DNA from: Chryseolinea soli
Lineage (GTDB): Bacteria; Bacteroidota; Bacteroidia; Cytophagales; Cyclobacteriaceae
NCBI RefSeq assembly: GCF_003589925.1
Contig: NZ_CP032382.1
Span: 5,270,001-5,334,000 of the forward strand
Length of the DNA: 64,000 bases
Direction of reading: 5' to 3'
The notes under the pieces are model-generated. The model was given only the letters and a program-made list of their open reading frames with translations, was not told where the DNA came from and searched no databases. The position numbers and the translations under genes were made by a program. Of the stretch, positions 1 to 8,795 are shown piece by piece. Every line of letters begins with the position of its first letter. Positions within the stretch are counted from its first letter, which is position 1.

Positions 1-2
1 CG

Positions 3-884
3 CAGCTGATGCCGCAGTTTGCAGACCAGAAAAATGCGTTCCTGAATTTTCCCAACCTGGCGCGTGGTTTTTTTATTTTCAACCTGGGCCTGGCCAAGAA
101 GATCATCATCGCCGACACGTTGTCGACCATTGTTGCCAAGGGGTATGGCGACACTGCGGCGCTCACTGCCGTGCAGGCCTGGGTGACGTCGCTGGCCTAT
201 TCGACGCAATTGTACTTTGACTTCAGCGGCTATTCCGATATGGCCATTGGTTTAGGGTTGTTGTTCAATATTGATTTCCCCCTGAACTTCAACTCACCCT
301 ACAAATCGAAAAACATCCAGGAATTCTGGCGGCGGTGGCACATCACCCTCAGTCAATTCCTGCGTGACTATATTTATATTCCGTTGGGAGGAAACCGTAA
401 AGGGGAGTGGGGTACGGCCAGCAACCTGATGATCACCTTCATCCTGGGCGGCATCTGGCATGGCGCGGGATGGACATTTATTTTCTGGGGATTCCTGCAC
501 GGTGCCGCATTAGTGATCCACCGGCAGTTCACACGACTCAATCTCCGCATGGCCGATTGGCTTGGGGTGGCGCTCACGTTCCTGTATGTGAACGTGACGT
601 GGGTCTTCTTTCGCGCACCGTCGTGGCATTCGGCCATCGATTTGCTGAGAGCGATGGTTGGCAAAGGGGTACAAACCTCCGACGTGTCGTTGGTGAGCGA
701 TTATTACATGGCGCCCATTTGGATCGCCGCCGCTATTTTGCTGTTCACCAAAAATACGAATGAATTGGGTGTCGAATTCAAGCCCGACTACCGGCGGTTG
801 GCGACCTTGATCATGGTGGTCATGCTCAACCTGTTGTTTCTGAACTCGGCGACGAACCAGGAGTTTTTATACTTTGATTTTTAA
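3..884 (+). CDS. MBOAT family O-acyltransferase (AlgI-like), C-terminal part
   Basis: The frame is open from the left edge, so the 5' end is outside the window and about 293 C-terminal residues are visible. Members of the MBOAT family (AlgI, DltB, PatA) are multi-pass inner-membrane proteins that move acyl, usually acetyl, groups across the membrane onto extracytoplasmic polysaccharide. The conserved core is present: the FWRRWHITLS motif, a following DYIYIPLGGN segment, and the LGGIWHGAGW motif with the conserved catalytic histidine, all among hydrophobic helices. It overlaps the next gene, an SGNH-like protein, which is the usual partner arrangement in alginate- and cellulose-acetylation clusters. 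The polysaccharide acetylated is not known; the neighbouring glycosyltransferases suggest a surface polymer. Confidence 0.9.
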   Translation, partial: QLMPQFADQKNAFLNFPNLARGFFIFNLGLAKKIIIADTLSTIVAKGYGDTAALTAVQAWVTSLAYSTQLYFDFSGYSDMAIGLGLLFNIDFPLNFNSPYKSKNIQEFWRRWHITLSQFLRDYIYIPLGGNRKGEWGTASNLMITFILGGIWHGAGWTFIFWGFLHGAALVIHRQFTRLNLRMADWLGVALTFLYVNVTWVFFRAPSWHSAIDLLRAMVGKGVQTSDVSLVSDYYMAPIWIAAAILLFTKNTNELGVEFKPDYRRLATLIMVVMLNLLFLNSATNQEFLYFDF

Positions 885-1824
885 ACGTATGACGGCTCGT
901 AAATTTCTTTTGCGCTGTACACTCGTCGTGATCTTGCTCACGGTCGTGCTGGTGGCCATCAATGCGTATGTCGACCTTTATGGATTGTTCCGTCCCGTGA
1001 AAGGACGCAGCCTCTCCATTTACAGCGACGAGCGCACGAGCAAATATTTGCTGGCGCACCGTTATGTGCCCGAAAATTTTGAAGGCTATATTCTGGGACC
1101 GTCGTTGTCGGCCAACCTGAACCCCAAGCTCATCACCGAACACAAGATCTACAACCTCAGCATGATGGGGGCCAACATCACCGAACAAAAAGCGGTGGTG
1201 GACAAGGCACTACAACACAAGGCGCCACAATTTGTGCTGGTGTGTCTCCATCCTTACCTGACGCACGATCATGGCATGAAAACGGGGATGATCAATCCCA
1301 AGGAATATTACGGTGCGCTGGGTTCCATGAGCTTGTATAAGACCTATGCCATTCGCTTCATCCGCGATCACAACCTGATGCCCGGCAAATATCCGCCAAA
1401 CCAGTACAACGACTACGGCTATAATTTCTACGACAAGATCCTGCAGGTGATGCCGGTGGAGGAGAAGATCCAGGAACAGCTAAAACGTCCCGACGCCATC
1501 AAGACCGATATCGACTCCGTTGCCATGACCGAGTTTGTGGAACTTCTGCGATCGTTCAGAGAGAAGAACGTGAAAGTGATCGGCTATTTTCATCCACTCC
1601 CTTTTCCGCTTTACGATAAGTTTCGCGGGCCGCTGGAGGAATACAAACAAAAGATGCTGGCAGTGATGCCGGATGCGCGTATTGTCGATTTCAATACGCC
1701 CGAATATGAATTCTTTACGAAGGATCTTTCGAACTACATCGATCACGGCCACCTGAGCGAAAAAGGCCAGCAATACCTGTTGCGCGAAATTCTCACGCGG
1801 GCAGACATGCTAAAGCATCGTTAA
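874..1824 (+). CDS. Membrane-anchored SGNH-hydrolase-like protein, partner of the MBOAT acyltransferase
   Basis: 316 residues with one N-terminal membrane anchor (about residues 10-30) and an extracytoplasmic domain. An LGPSLS motif near residue 70 fits the serine block of SGNH/GDSL-like folds, and a C-terminal DHGHLSEKG motif (Asp290, His293) fits the Asp-x-x-His block. It overlaps the MBOAT gene by 11 bases, so the two are probably translationally coupled and work together in polysaccharide O-acetylation, as AlgX/AlgJ do with AlgI. The first in-frame start is TTG at 874, with AGGAG about 10 bases upstream; ATG at 889 is an equally plausible start. The 3' end overlaps the convergent FkbM gene by 4 bases. 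The family is assigned by motifs only; the catalytic role is inferred. Confidence 0.7.
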   Translation: MIFKRMTARKFLLRCTLVVILLTVVLVAINAYVDLYGLFRPVKGRSLSIYSDERTSKYLLAHRYVPENFEGYILGPSLSANLNPKLITEHKIYNLSMMGANITEQKAVVDKALQHKAPQFVLVCLHPYLTHDHGMKTGMINPKEYYGALGSMSLYKTYAIRFIRDHNLMPGKYPPNQYNDYGYNFYDKILQVMPVEEKIQEQLKRPDAIKTDIDSVAMTEFVELLRSFREKNVKVIGYFHPLPFPLYDKFRGPLEEYKQKMLAVMPDARIVDFNTPEYEFFTKDLSNYIDHGHLSEKGQQYLLREILTRADMLKHR

Positions 1825-2585
1825 GCGCGTACGCAGATCAGGTTCTCGCCTGAGACCAGCAGTGCAAAATTCTCTTTTTTGATCGCCTCGAAGAAGACGC
1901 GGGAACATCCCGGTTTCATGCGATCGTGTAATTCCACGACGATGGTCTTCGCATGGGGCAGCCATTTCTCTGCACCGAATTCGAAAACTTCCTTCTCGGC
2001 GCCTTCGATGTCGATCTTCAACAGGTCGATGCTCTTGATGTTGTATTGTTCCATCAGGTCGGCTACCGACAGGGCAGGCACGGCGCCGGCTTTTTTGGAG
2101 GTATTTTGTTCCACCATGAATCCCCAGTCGCTGGAGTCGGGGTTGTTGATGATCAACTCGTCTTTCTCGTGCCATAGGGCCGCTTGCAGGGGGACGACGT
2201 TTTTATAGGGCGCCGTGTTCTTCTTCAACTGCGCAAAGTTCCCATTTTCCGGCTCGATCGCGATGATCTTGGCGTTGGGGTAGCGATTGGCAAAGTAAAC
2301 GGAAGCCAGGCCAATGTTGGCGCCGGCGTCGATGATCACTTTTATATCCGAAGGGATGGGCATGCCGAAATCCTGGTTGAGGTCGTATTCCTTCAATAGG
2401 AAAACTTGCTTGAACACCAATTGATCGGAGCTGCCGTTGCGCAGCGAGATGGGATAGCGTGCATCCGCTACGTTAATGGATTGTGTCTTCTTTAACTTAA
2501 GCTTAATGAAGAGGACCAGGCCTTTCCAAAAACCATAGCTCTTGACACAAAGACCCAACTCGTAAAAACGTACTCTATTTCTCAT
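1821..2585 (-). CDS. FkbM family methyltransferase
   Basis: 254 residues. A Rossmann-type S-adenosylmethionine site is clear: DAGANIG at residues 86-92 (motif I) followed by an acidic residue at the end of beta-2 (IEPE, Glu111), then the FkbM signature region with a KIDIEGAE motif. FkbM enzymes methylate hydroxyl groups, often on sugars or polyketides; here O-methylation of a surface glycan is the natural inference. ATG start. It begins directly after the stop of the upstream minus-strand methyltransferase with no intergenic base, so the pair is one transcription unit running against the surrounding cluster. Its stop overlaps the stop of the convergent SGNH-like gene. Confidence 0.88.
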   Translation of the reverse strand: MRNRVRFYELGLCVKSYGFWKGLVLFIKLKLKKTQSINVADARYPISLRNGSSDQLVFKQVFLLKEYDLNQDFGMPIPSDIKVIIDAGANIGLASVYFANRYPNAKIIAIEPENGNFAQLKKNTAPYKNVVPLQAALWHEKDELIINNPDSSDWGFMVEQNTSKKAGAVPALSVADLMEQYNIKSIDLLKIDIEGAEKEVFEFGAEKWLPHAKTIVVELHDRMKPGCSRVFFEAIKKENFALLVSGENLICVRA

Positions 2586-3323
2586 CTAGCGGAATCGGCT
2601 TAATACTTTGGATTTGAAAACAGCCTTGAAGATATCGGCCGTGGCACCCATGGCGGCCAGGTATTCGCGGCCGAGGCTTCGTTTGGGAACAATGTGTTCG
2701 TACATGCTTTTGTCCCAAACTTGCGTAAAGTATTTTTTCAACTCGGCATCTGTGGGCTCTACAACGTATTCAATACGGTCTTTCCACTCGTAGTTGACGG
2801 TGAAGATCTGTTGTTGGGTACGTTGGAGAATTTTGAAGCCGAAGGAGTTGCGCGGCAGGTAGTCGAGGAAGAGATCGCCGAAATCGTGGGTGCTTTTCAT
2901 GCCCAGGCGCTCTTTGTCAACGATGACGATCTTTTTGTCGATCTCCAGCAACACCCACCTGTGGGCGCCCCGTGGGATCATGAACTCGCCGATCATAGAG
3001 GGCGCTTCCAGGTATCCGCCCTTGCCGACACGGCTGAGCTCATCCATGAATTGCGCGGGATGGTCGACGTGCTCAACCACATGGCAACAAATTACGTAAT
3101 CGAACTCGTTGTCTGTGAATGGAAGGGTTTCACCATCGGCCTGGACGAAACGCTGTTTCTTCAGTACTTTGATGTCGCCGGCGCGGTGGTAGTTGTCCTC
3201 GATATATTTGTCGGTGACCACGTTTGCGCGGGGATGTGGGTTGTGACCACTTCCCACGTCCAATACGCTGAACTGGGATGGGATTTTGAGCTTAAAGCGA
3301 GAGGTAGGGTTGCTTACTTTCAT
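2586..3323 (-). CDS. Class I SAM-dependent methyltransferase
   Basis: 245 residues from ATG at 3323. The LDVGSGHNPHP motif near residues 21-31 is motif I of class I methyltransferases; a Methyltransf_11-like core follows (ADGETLPF, then FDYVICCHVVEHVDHP), typical of small-molecule or sugar methyltransferases in glycan clusters. A longer reading frame could begin at TTG 3350, but that codon lies inside a well-formed -7 promoter box (3348-3355, minus strand), so the ATG is preferred. First gene of a two-gene minus-strand unit with the FkbM methyltransferase. The substrate cannot be read from the sequence. Confidence 0.85.
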   Translation of the reverse strand: MKVSNPTSRFKLKIPSQFSVLDVGSGHNPHPRANVVTDKYIEDNYHRAGDIKVLKKQRFVQADGETLPFTDNEFDYVICCHVVEHVDHPAQFMDELSRVGKGGYLEAPSMIGEFMIPRGAHRWVLLEIDKKIVIVDKERLGMKSTHDFGDLFLDYLPRNSFGFKILQRTQQQIFTVNYEWKDRIEYVVEPTDAELKKYFTQVWDKSMYEHIVPKRSLGREYLAAMGATADIFKAVFKSKVLSRFR

Positions 3324-3347
3324 ATGTTTTATCAACTTACGAAGATT

Positions 3348-3355
3348 CAAAGATA
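3348..3355 (-). promoter_or_regulatory. Bacteroidota -7 promoter box for the methyltransferase pair
   Basis: The minus strand reads TATCTTTG, an exact match to the Bacteroidota primary-sigma -7 consensus TAnnTTTG. It sits 25 bases upstream of the methyltransferase ATG. No clear -33 TTTG is seen at the usual 19-base spacing. Confidence 0.55.
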
Positions 3356-3374
3356 AGGTTAATTATAATATTTC

Positions 3375-4703
3375 ATGACCGAAAAAAATTATTGGGTGCG
3401 GGCCAGTACCTACGTTACCCTTCAGCGGCTGGCGATTTTTGTTTTTGGCTTCGGGAGTTATTTTTTCATGGTCAGGTATTTTTCCAAGGATACGTTTGGC
3501 GTCTGGACCCTGTTTGTGGTGATCACCTCCATTGTGGAAATGAGCCGGTCCGCCTTCATTCAGAACGCGTTCGTAAAATTTTACAGTCAGCCCAATATCG
3601 ACAGGTTTTCGCTCACTACCGCCAGCATTACCCTTAATTTTATTTCCACACTCGTCTTTATTGCGCTCATGCTGGGGCTCATCCCAGTCCTGACCATTTT
3701 CTGGCACACCAAGGAAATTATGGGGCTCATCTTGTGGTACTGCTCCACATCGCTCATCCTGGTCCCGCTGACGCAGCTCAACTACCTGGAACAAGCGAAC
3801 CAAAGTTTTCGCGGCGTTTTTTGGAGCGCTGTGGTGCGCCAGGGATTTTTCTTTAGCGTGGTGGTGATCTGCTTTTTGTGGGTTCCCAATATGTCGCTCA
3901 ATTTTTTTGCCGCCATGCAAAGTGTGGGGGGCATCGCCGGGCTCGTCACCGCGTGGATCTTATCGAAACAATTTGCTCCGCGGAGGCTTGCAACCGATCG
4001 CGCTATGGTGCGGAACCTGTTTAAGTTTGGGAAATACATTCTGGGGACGGGTGTGGCATCGACCATCGGCAAGAACGCCGACCAAATTTTGTTGGGCTCC
4101 ATCAGCCACAGTTCGGTGGCCTTGTACAACGCCGCCGTGCGGGTCATGAATTTTGTGGAGATCCCCACGCTGTCGATCTCGAACATCGTTTACCCGAAGA
4201 TCGCCGAGCGCGCAAACCTGGAAGGGAAGGAGGCTGCCGGAAGGCTTTATGAAAAATCGGTGGCCACCATCGTGGGGATCATTCTGCCCGTGATCGTGGG
4301 CATCCTTGTGCTGCCGCAGATCGTGTTGCTCATCACCGCCGGCAAAGCCTACCTGGAAGCGGCACCGATCCTGCGGATCATGGCCACGGCGTCTGTACTC
4401 ATCCCATTCAACGTGCAGGTGGGGTCGGCCTTCGAGGTGATCGGAAAGCCGCATGTGAGCTTTTATATTAACATTTCCGCTAACGTGGTGAACCTTGTGG
4501 TCAACATTCTGCTCATTCCCCGTCTCGGGATTATGGGGGCCGTGTGGGCTATGCTCATCACAAACGTCTTTATATTTGTAGTCAGCCAGGTGTTGCTGCG
4601 GCGCGAGATGGGCGTGAGCCTCTTGCGTACCGGCGTACAATTGGTGGAATTCTATACTACGGCCCCCGGCCACATCCGGGGCTTTATCTCAAGAAAAAAA
4701 TAA
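3375..4703 (+). CDS. Polysaccharide flippase of the MOP superfamily (Wzx-like)
   Basis: 442 residues, almost wholly hydrophobic, with roughly 12-14 predicted membrane helices. The N-terminus (RASTYVTLQRLAIFVFGFGS) and the C-terminal half (PTLSISNIVYPKIAE, then AAPILRIMATASVLIPFNVQ) are typical of the polysaccharide-synthesis/oligosaccharide flippase family in the MATE-like MOP superfamily. These proteins flip undecaprenyl-linked repeat units to the periplasm for polymerisation. The ATG lies 51 bases from the divergent methyltransferase start; the next glycosyltransferase begins one base after its stop, so they are co-transcribed. No Wzy-type polymerase is obvious in the window, unless the unassigned membrane protein at 19407-20540 plays such a role. 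Confidence 0.88.
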   Translation: MTEKNYWVRASTYVTLQRLAIFVFGFGSYFFMVRYFSKDTFGVWTLFVVITSIVEMSRSAFIQNAFVKFYSQPNIDRFSLTTASITLNFISTLVFIALMLGLIPVLTIFWHTKEIMGLILWYCSTSLILVPLTQLNYLEQANQSFRGVFWSAVVRQGFFFSVVVICFLWVPNMSLNFFAAMQSVGGIAGLVTAWILSKQFAPRRLATDRAMVRNLFKFGKYILGTGVASTIGKNADQILLGSISHSSVALYNAAVRVMNFVEIPTLSISNIVYPKIAERANLEGKEAAGRLYEKSVATIVGIILPVIVGILVLPQIVLLITAGKAYLEAAPILRIMATASVLIPFNVQVGSAFEVIGKPHVSFYINISANVVNLVVNILLIPRLGIMGAVWAMLITNVFIFVVSQVLLRREMGVSLLRTGVQLVEFYTTAPGHIRGFISRKK

Positions 4704-4704
4704 C

Positions 4705-5901
4705 ATGCCCTACAATTTTGTCATCTTCAGCCTGTCGCCCTGGAACATAAACTATGGAGCAAACATCAAGGACCTCAGCTATGAGCTCGCCAAACACAAC
4801 CACCGTGTCTTATATATAGACACCCCTCTGAAGCGCAAAGACCGCTGGCTGAAACGCGACAAACCCTTTGTGAGAGAAGTGGAAGAACGTATAAAATCCG
4901 GCAACCTCCTGAAACAGGTAGGAGAGAATCTGTGGCACTACATTCCGCAGGAAATATTGGAATCTGTGAACCAGGTGAAGTCCGCCTCCTTGTTCAACCT
5001 GGTGAACGGCGTGAACAACAAACGATTTTCCAAGTCCATTCTCCGGGCGGTGAAACAGATCGGCTTTGATGAATTCATCATCATCAACGACAATGAAGTC
5101 TACAACGGTCTCGCCATAAAAGAACTGGTGAAGCCATCGTTATATGTGTATTACCTGCGCGATAAGCTTTCGGCCATGAAGTATTGGAAACTTCATGTGG
5201 GCCGGGTAGAGCCTTCGCTCATCCAGTCGGCCGATGTGGTGGTGGCCAACTCGGAATACCTGTCGGACTATGCGGCGGAATTTAACAAACACAGCTACTA
5301 TGTGGGCCAGGGATGTGACGTTACGCATTTCCTCACCCGTCCACCCCAAGCCGACATCGATGCGATGTTGAAGGACATCCCCGGGCCCATCGTGGGCTAC
5401 ATGGGCGCCATTAACGCCGAGCGCCTCGACATCAGCCTCATTGAAGGCATCGCTACAAAAATGCCGGACTACAGTTTTGTGTTCATCGGCATCGAAGATG
5501 ATACCTTCAAACAAAGCGCATTGCACCAGCTGAAGAATGTGTATTTCCTCGGCAAGAAGGATTTTTCTGAACTGCCGGCATTTCTCTACGGCGTCGATGT
5601 GACCATCAACCCGCAAGCCATGAACGAGATCACCATCGGCAACTATCCACGCAAAGTCGACGAATACCTGGCCGCCGGCAAGCCCGTGGTCGCCACCAAG
5701 ACGCACGCCATGAATCCCTTTCGCGAGCACGTCTATCTTGGCGAAAGCGTAGACGATTATGTAACTTTGATCCCGAAAGCGATCGCCGAGAACAACGCTG
5801 CCAAGGCCGCCGCGCGCCGCGATTTTGCCCTGGAGCATACGTGGAAGAAAAATGCCGAACTCATCCTCGAGGCTATTGAGAAGGTGAAACCGGCGAAGTA
5901 A
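4705..5901 (+). CDS. Glycosyltransferase, GT-B fold (GT1/GT4-like)
   Basis: 398 residues. The N-terminal half has the start of a GT-B fold (VIFSLSPWNINYGANIKDLSYELA, then RVLYIDTP), and the C-terminal half has nucleotide-sugar-binding features (GYMGAINAERLD, NPQAMNEITIGNYPRK, DEYLAAGKPVVAT). It resembles the family often annotated as TuaH-like or teichuronic-acid-type glycosyltransferases. It would transfer a sugar to the lipid-linked repeat unit on the cytoplasmic side. It starts one base after the flippase stop and ends 31 bases before the GT14 gene. The sugar donor and linkage cannot be read from the sequence. Confidence 0.85.
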   Translation: MPYNFVIFSLSPWNINYGANIKDLSYELAKHNHRVLYIDTPLKRKDRWLKRDKPFVREVEERIKSGNLLKQVGENLWHYIPQEILESVNQVKSASLFNLVNGVNNKRFSKSILRAVKQIGFDEFIIINDNEVYNGLAIKELVKPSLYVYYLRDKLSAMKYWKLHVGRVEPSLIQSADVVVANSEYLSDYAAEFNKHSYYVGQGCDVTHFLTRPPQADIDAMLKDIPGPIVGYMGAINAERLDISLIEGIATKMPDYSFVFIGIEDDTFKQSALHQLKNVYFLGKKDFSELPAFLYGVDVTINPQAMNEITIGNYPRKVDEYLAAGKPVVATKTHAMNPFREHVYLGESVDDYVTLIPKAIAENNAAKAAARRDFALEHTWKKNAELILEAIEKVKPAK

Positions 5902-5932
5902 AAAAAGAGACAGTACCCCTAAACACGATCGT

Positions 5933-6796
5933 GTGCGGATTGCCAATATTGTTGTCGCCCATAAAAATCCCAAGCAGGTATTGCGCCTGATGAAGCAATA
6001 CGATGCGCGCCACTTCCATCACTTTGTGCACCTGGACGTGCGTTGCCCCTATGCGGGCGAATTCAACGAACTCCCGCACGTAACGCTCATGCCCATCCGG
6101 CGCAGGCTGGTCTATGCCGGCTACGGGTTTGTGCAGGTGGTGCTTGATGCGTTTGCCCTGGCGAAAGCCAAGGAGCCCTTTCAATATTTTAACGTCATGA
6201 GCGGGCAGGATTACCCCGTGAAGTCAACGGAGGCGTTCTATGAATTTTTGAAGGCTTCCTATGGCACCGAGTTCTTCGAGATCTACGACATGCCCTCATG
6301 GCCACAAGCCTATCACCGCTACGAGCGTTACCATTTGATTGAGTGGGAAGTGAAGGGCCGGTATAGACTAGAGAACCTGATCAACCGGTTTATTCCCAAG
6401 CGCGAATTCTTTCCCGGATTGGAGCCCTTTGGGCGGTCGGCCTGGTTTACGGCCACCGACCGGTTTGTGGATCACGCGGTAGCGTTTATTGAAAATAATC
6501 CCCAGTTTATCCGGCACATGAAAACCGTTTGGTCGCCCGATGAATTTATTTTCAATACTCTCGCCATGAACTCGTACCTTCGTGAGAAAGTTACGTTCAA
6601 TAATCTCCGGCACATCGACTGGTCGGAAGGCAACGTGACCCCGAAGATCTTCAAAGCGGAAGACCTCCCTGTGTTGCTGGAGAGCCCGGCTTTCCTGGCA
6701 CGCAAGTTTGATGACACGGTGGACGGAACGATCCTCGACCTGCTGGACCAAAGCAACCGTGCGTGGGACAACCGTAAGAAACAAACGATTGCTTAA
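5933..6796 (+). CDS. GT14-type beta-1,6-N-acetylglucosaminyltransferase-like (core-2/I-branching) enzyme
   Basis: 287 residues. The opening (IANIVVAHKNPKQVLRLMKQ), the FHHFVHLDVR segment, the FNVMSGQDYPVKS motif and the late TVWSPDEFIFNTL motif are the hallmarks of the core-2/I-branching family (GT14), which adds branching sugars, classically beta-1,6-GlcNAc. Bacterial members occur in capsule and exopolysaccharide clusters. The start is GTG at 5933: the in-frame upstream sequence back to the preceding stop contains no ATG, and homologues begin with this same short beta strand. It sits between two other glycan genes in one run. The acceptor is unknown. Confidence 0.85.
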   Translation: MRIANIVVAHKNPKQVLRLMKQYDARHFHHFVHLDVRCPYAGEFNELPHVTLMPIRRRLVYAGYGFVQVVLDAFALAKAKEPFQYFNVMSGQDYPVKSTEAFYEFLKASYGTEFFEIYDMPSWPQAYHRYERYHLIEWEVKGRYRLENLINRFIPKREFFPGLEPFGRSAWFTATDRFVDHAVAFIENNPQFIRHMKTVWSPDEFIFNTLAMNSYLREKVTFNNLRHIDWSEGNVTPKIFKAEDLPVLLESPAFLARKFDDTVDGTILDLLDQSNRAWDNRKKQTIA

Positions 6797-6869
6797 GTTT
6801 TTAACGACTTTTGTTTTTGTATGCTTTTTAGAATGTCTAATTTTCTAAACCCTCTAATCTGAAATTGCT

Positions 6870-8765
6870 GTGTGTGGAATAGTTGGCTTTTGTGATTTCA
6901 ACAAGCGTAGCAACGCAGACGTGTTGCAAAAAATGACGCAGTCGCTCCACCATCGTGGACCCGATGATTCCGGAACGTTCTTTGAAGAGCAATCCGGGTT
7001 TGCCCTCGGCTTTGGCCATACGCGCCTCTCCATTCTCGACCTGTCGCCGTTGGGCCACCAGCCGATGCGCGTTGGCAAAATGGTGATCACCTTCAATGGC
7101 GAAGTGTATAACTTCATGGAGATCCGTGAGCGCCTCGAGAAGGAGGGATGCACGTTCAAGAGCCATTCCGATACAGAGATGATCCTCTATGCTTTTCAGC
7201 AATGGGGGCCTTCGTGTTTGCAGTACTTCCGGGGCATGTTTGCCTTCACCCTCTATGATGAAGAAAAACAGAAGCTGTATGTGGTGCGCGACCGCGTGGG
7301 GGTAAAGCCGCTATATTATTATCACAAGGACAATACATTCCTCTTCAGCTCCACGCTGAAACCTTTCCACATGCATCCGGCTTTCCACAAGGAAGTGGAT
7401 ATGGCCAGCCTGGGACTGTTTTTACAGTATAGTTACATCCCAGGCCCGCATTGCATTTTCAAGCATACCCAGAAATTACTGCCCGGCCACTACCTGGAGA
7501 TATCGCTGACCAACCGCGATATCAAGCTTCATAAATATTGGGATGTGGTCGACGCCTACAACCAACCGAAACTGGACGTGGGCGACGAGGAAGCGATTCG
7601 CGAAACGGAAAAGATCCTCAGCGAGTCGTTCAACTATCGCATGGTGGCCGATGTTCCCGTGGGCATTTTTCTCAGCGGCGGCTTTGACAGTTCGGCCGTG
7701 GCGGCACTTATTCAAAAGGACCGGACCGATCGCTTGAAGACCTTCACCATCGGTTTCGACGTTCCCGGATTTGACGAGGCCCCCGATGCCCGGAAGATCG
7801 CCAAGCACCTGGGCACCGATCACACCGAATACTATTGCTCGCCCAAGGATGCGTTTGATATCATCCCCAACCTGCCGGATATTTATGACGAACCCTTTGC
7901 CGACAACTCTTCCGTTCCCTCCGTGCTGGTGTCTCAACTGGCGCGCAAGCAGGTGACGGTGGCGCTTTCGGGCGACGGTGGCGATGAGATCTTTGCAGGC
8001 TATAACAAATTCAGCCAGTCGATAAAGTATGCCAACGGGTATCCGCAGTGGGTGAAGCGCTCCATTGCCAAGACCATGGGCATTATCAATCCCGATCACA
8101 TTCCGGTGCTCAATCAGCAATACAACTTCTCGACCCGTTATGAGAAGATGAAGCACATTTTGCAGAGCAACGATCCTTCCGACGCCATGAACATCATCAG
8201 CCAATACATTCCGCAGCAGGAAGTGAAACGGCTGGTGGCAAAAGAATACAAAGACTATAAAACATTCTTCGACCTGAAAGAAGAATTTGCCGGCCACAAC
8301 GATGCGCTGAGCAAGATGCTGGGCATCGATTACAAAACGTTTTTGAACGACAACAACCTCGTGAAGATCGACCGCGCCACCATGTCGGTGGGCTTGGAGG
8401 GAAGAGAGCCGTTCCTCGATCAGAAGGTCATCGAATACGTGTCGCGCCTCCCATCGCATTTGAAGCTGCGCGATGGGGTGACGAAGTATATTTTGAAGCA
8501 AATCGTTTATAAGCACATTCCCCGCGAGTTGATGGACCGGCCCAAGAAGCCGTTCATTGCCCCGCTCACCGTGTGGTTTATGAACGAGTTGAAAGACTTT
8601 TTCCTCAACTACCTCGACGAAGGACGTATCCGCCGCGAAGGCTTGTTGAACGCCGAGCCTATCCTGGCGATGCGCAACCAGTACCTGTCGGGGAAAAAAG
8701 TTAATCATCAAAAATTATGGAATTTGCTGATATTTGAAATGTGGATGGAGAAGTGGATGAAGTAA
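6870..8765 (+). CDS. asnB: Asparagine synthase (glutamine-hydrolysing) type amidotransferase
   Basis: 631 residues. It starts at GTG 6870, giving Met-Cys-Gly-Ile-Val-Gly; removal of the Met exposes Cys2, the nucleophile of class II glutamine amidotransferases. RGPDDSG and SDTEMILYAF belong to the glutaminase domain (about residues 1-220). The synthetase domain follows, with the PP-loop SGGFDSSAVA near residue 270 and the SGDGGDEIFAGY motif near residue 370. The enzyme releases ammonia from glutamine and transfers it to an adenylated carboxylate. In polysaccharide clusters such AsnB homologues often amidate sugar carboxyls such as uronic acids; that role is inferred from context, and true asparagine synthesis cannot be excluded. 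Confidence 0.93.
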   Translation: MCGIVGFCDFNKRSNADVLQKMTQSLHHRGPDDSGTFFEEQSGFALGFGHTRLSILDLSPLGHQPMRVGKMVITFNGEVYNFMEIRERLEKEGCTFKSHSDTEMILYAFQQWGPSCLQYFRGMFAFTLYDEEKQKLYVVRDRVGVKPLYYYHKDNTFLFSSTLKPFHMHPAFHKEVDMASLGLFLQYSYIPGPHCIFKHTQKLLPGHYLEISLTNRDIKLHKYWDVVDAYNQPKLDVGDEEAIRETEKILSESFNYRMVADVPVGIFLSGGFDSSAVAALIQKDRTDRLKTFTIGFDVPGFDEAPDARKIAKHLGTDHTEYYCSPKDAFDIIPNLPDIYDEPFADNSSVPSVLVSQLARKQVTVALSGDGGDEIFAGYNKFSQSIKYANGYPQWVKRSIAKTMGIINPDHIPVLNQQYNFSTRYEKMKHILQSNDPSDAMNIISQYIPQQEVKRLVAKEYKDYKTFFDLKEEFAGHNDALSKMLGIDYKTFLNDNNLVKIDRATMSVGLEGREPFLDQKVIEYVSRLPSHLKLRDGVTKYILKQIVYKHIPRELMDRPKKPFIAPLTVWFMNELKDFFLNYLDEGRIRREGLLNAEPILAMRNQYLSGKKVNHQKLWNLLIFEMWMEKWMK

Positions 8766-8795
8766 GTCAGCAACCCGTAAACCCCCAATAGTTTT

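Noticed and set aside
874..1824. Glycosyltransferase assignment
   Set aside because: No GT motif; the GPS-like and DxxH blocks and overlap with the MBOAT gene fit an SGNH-like acetylation partner better.
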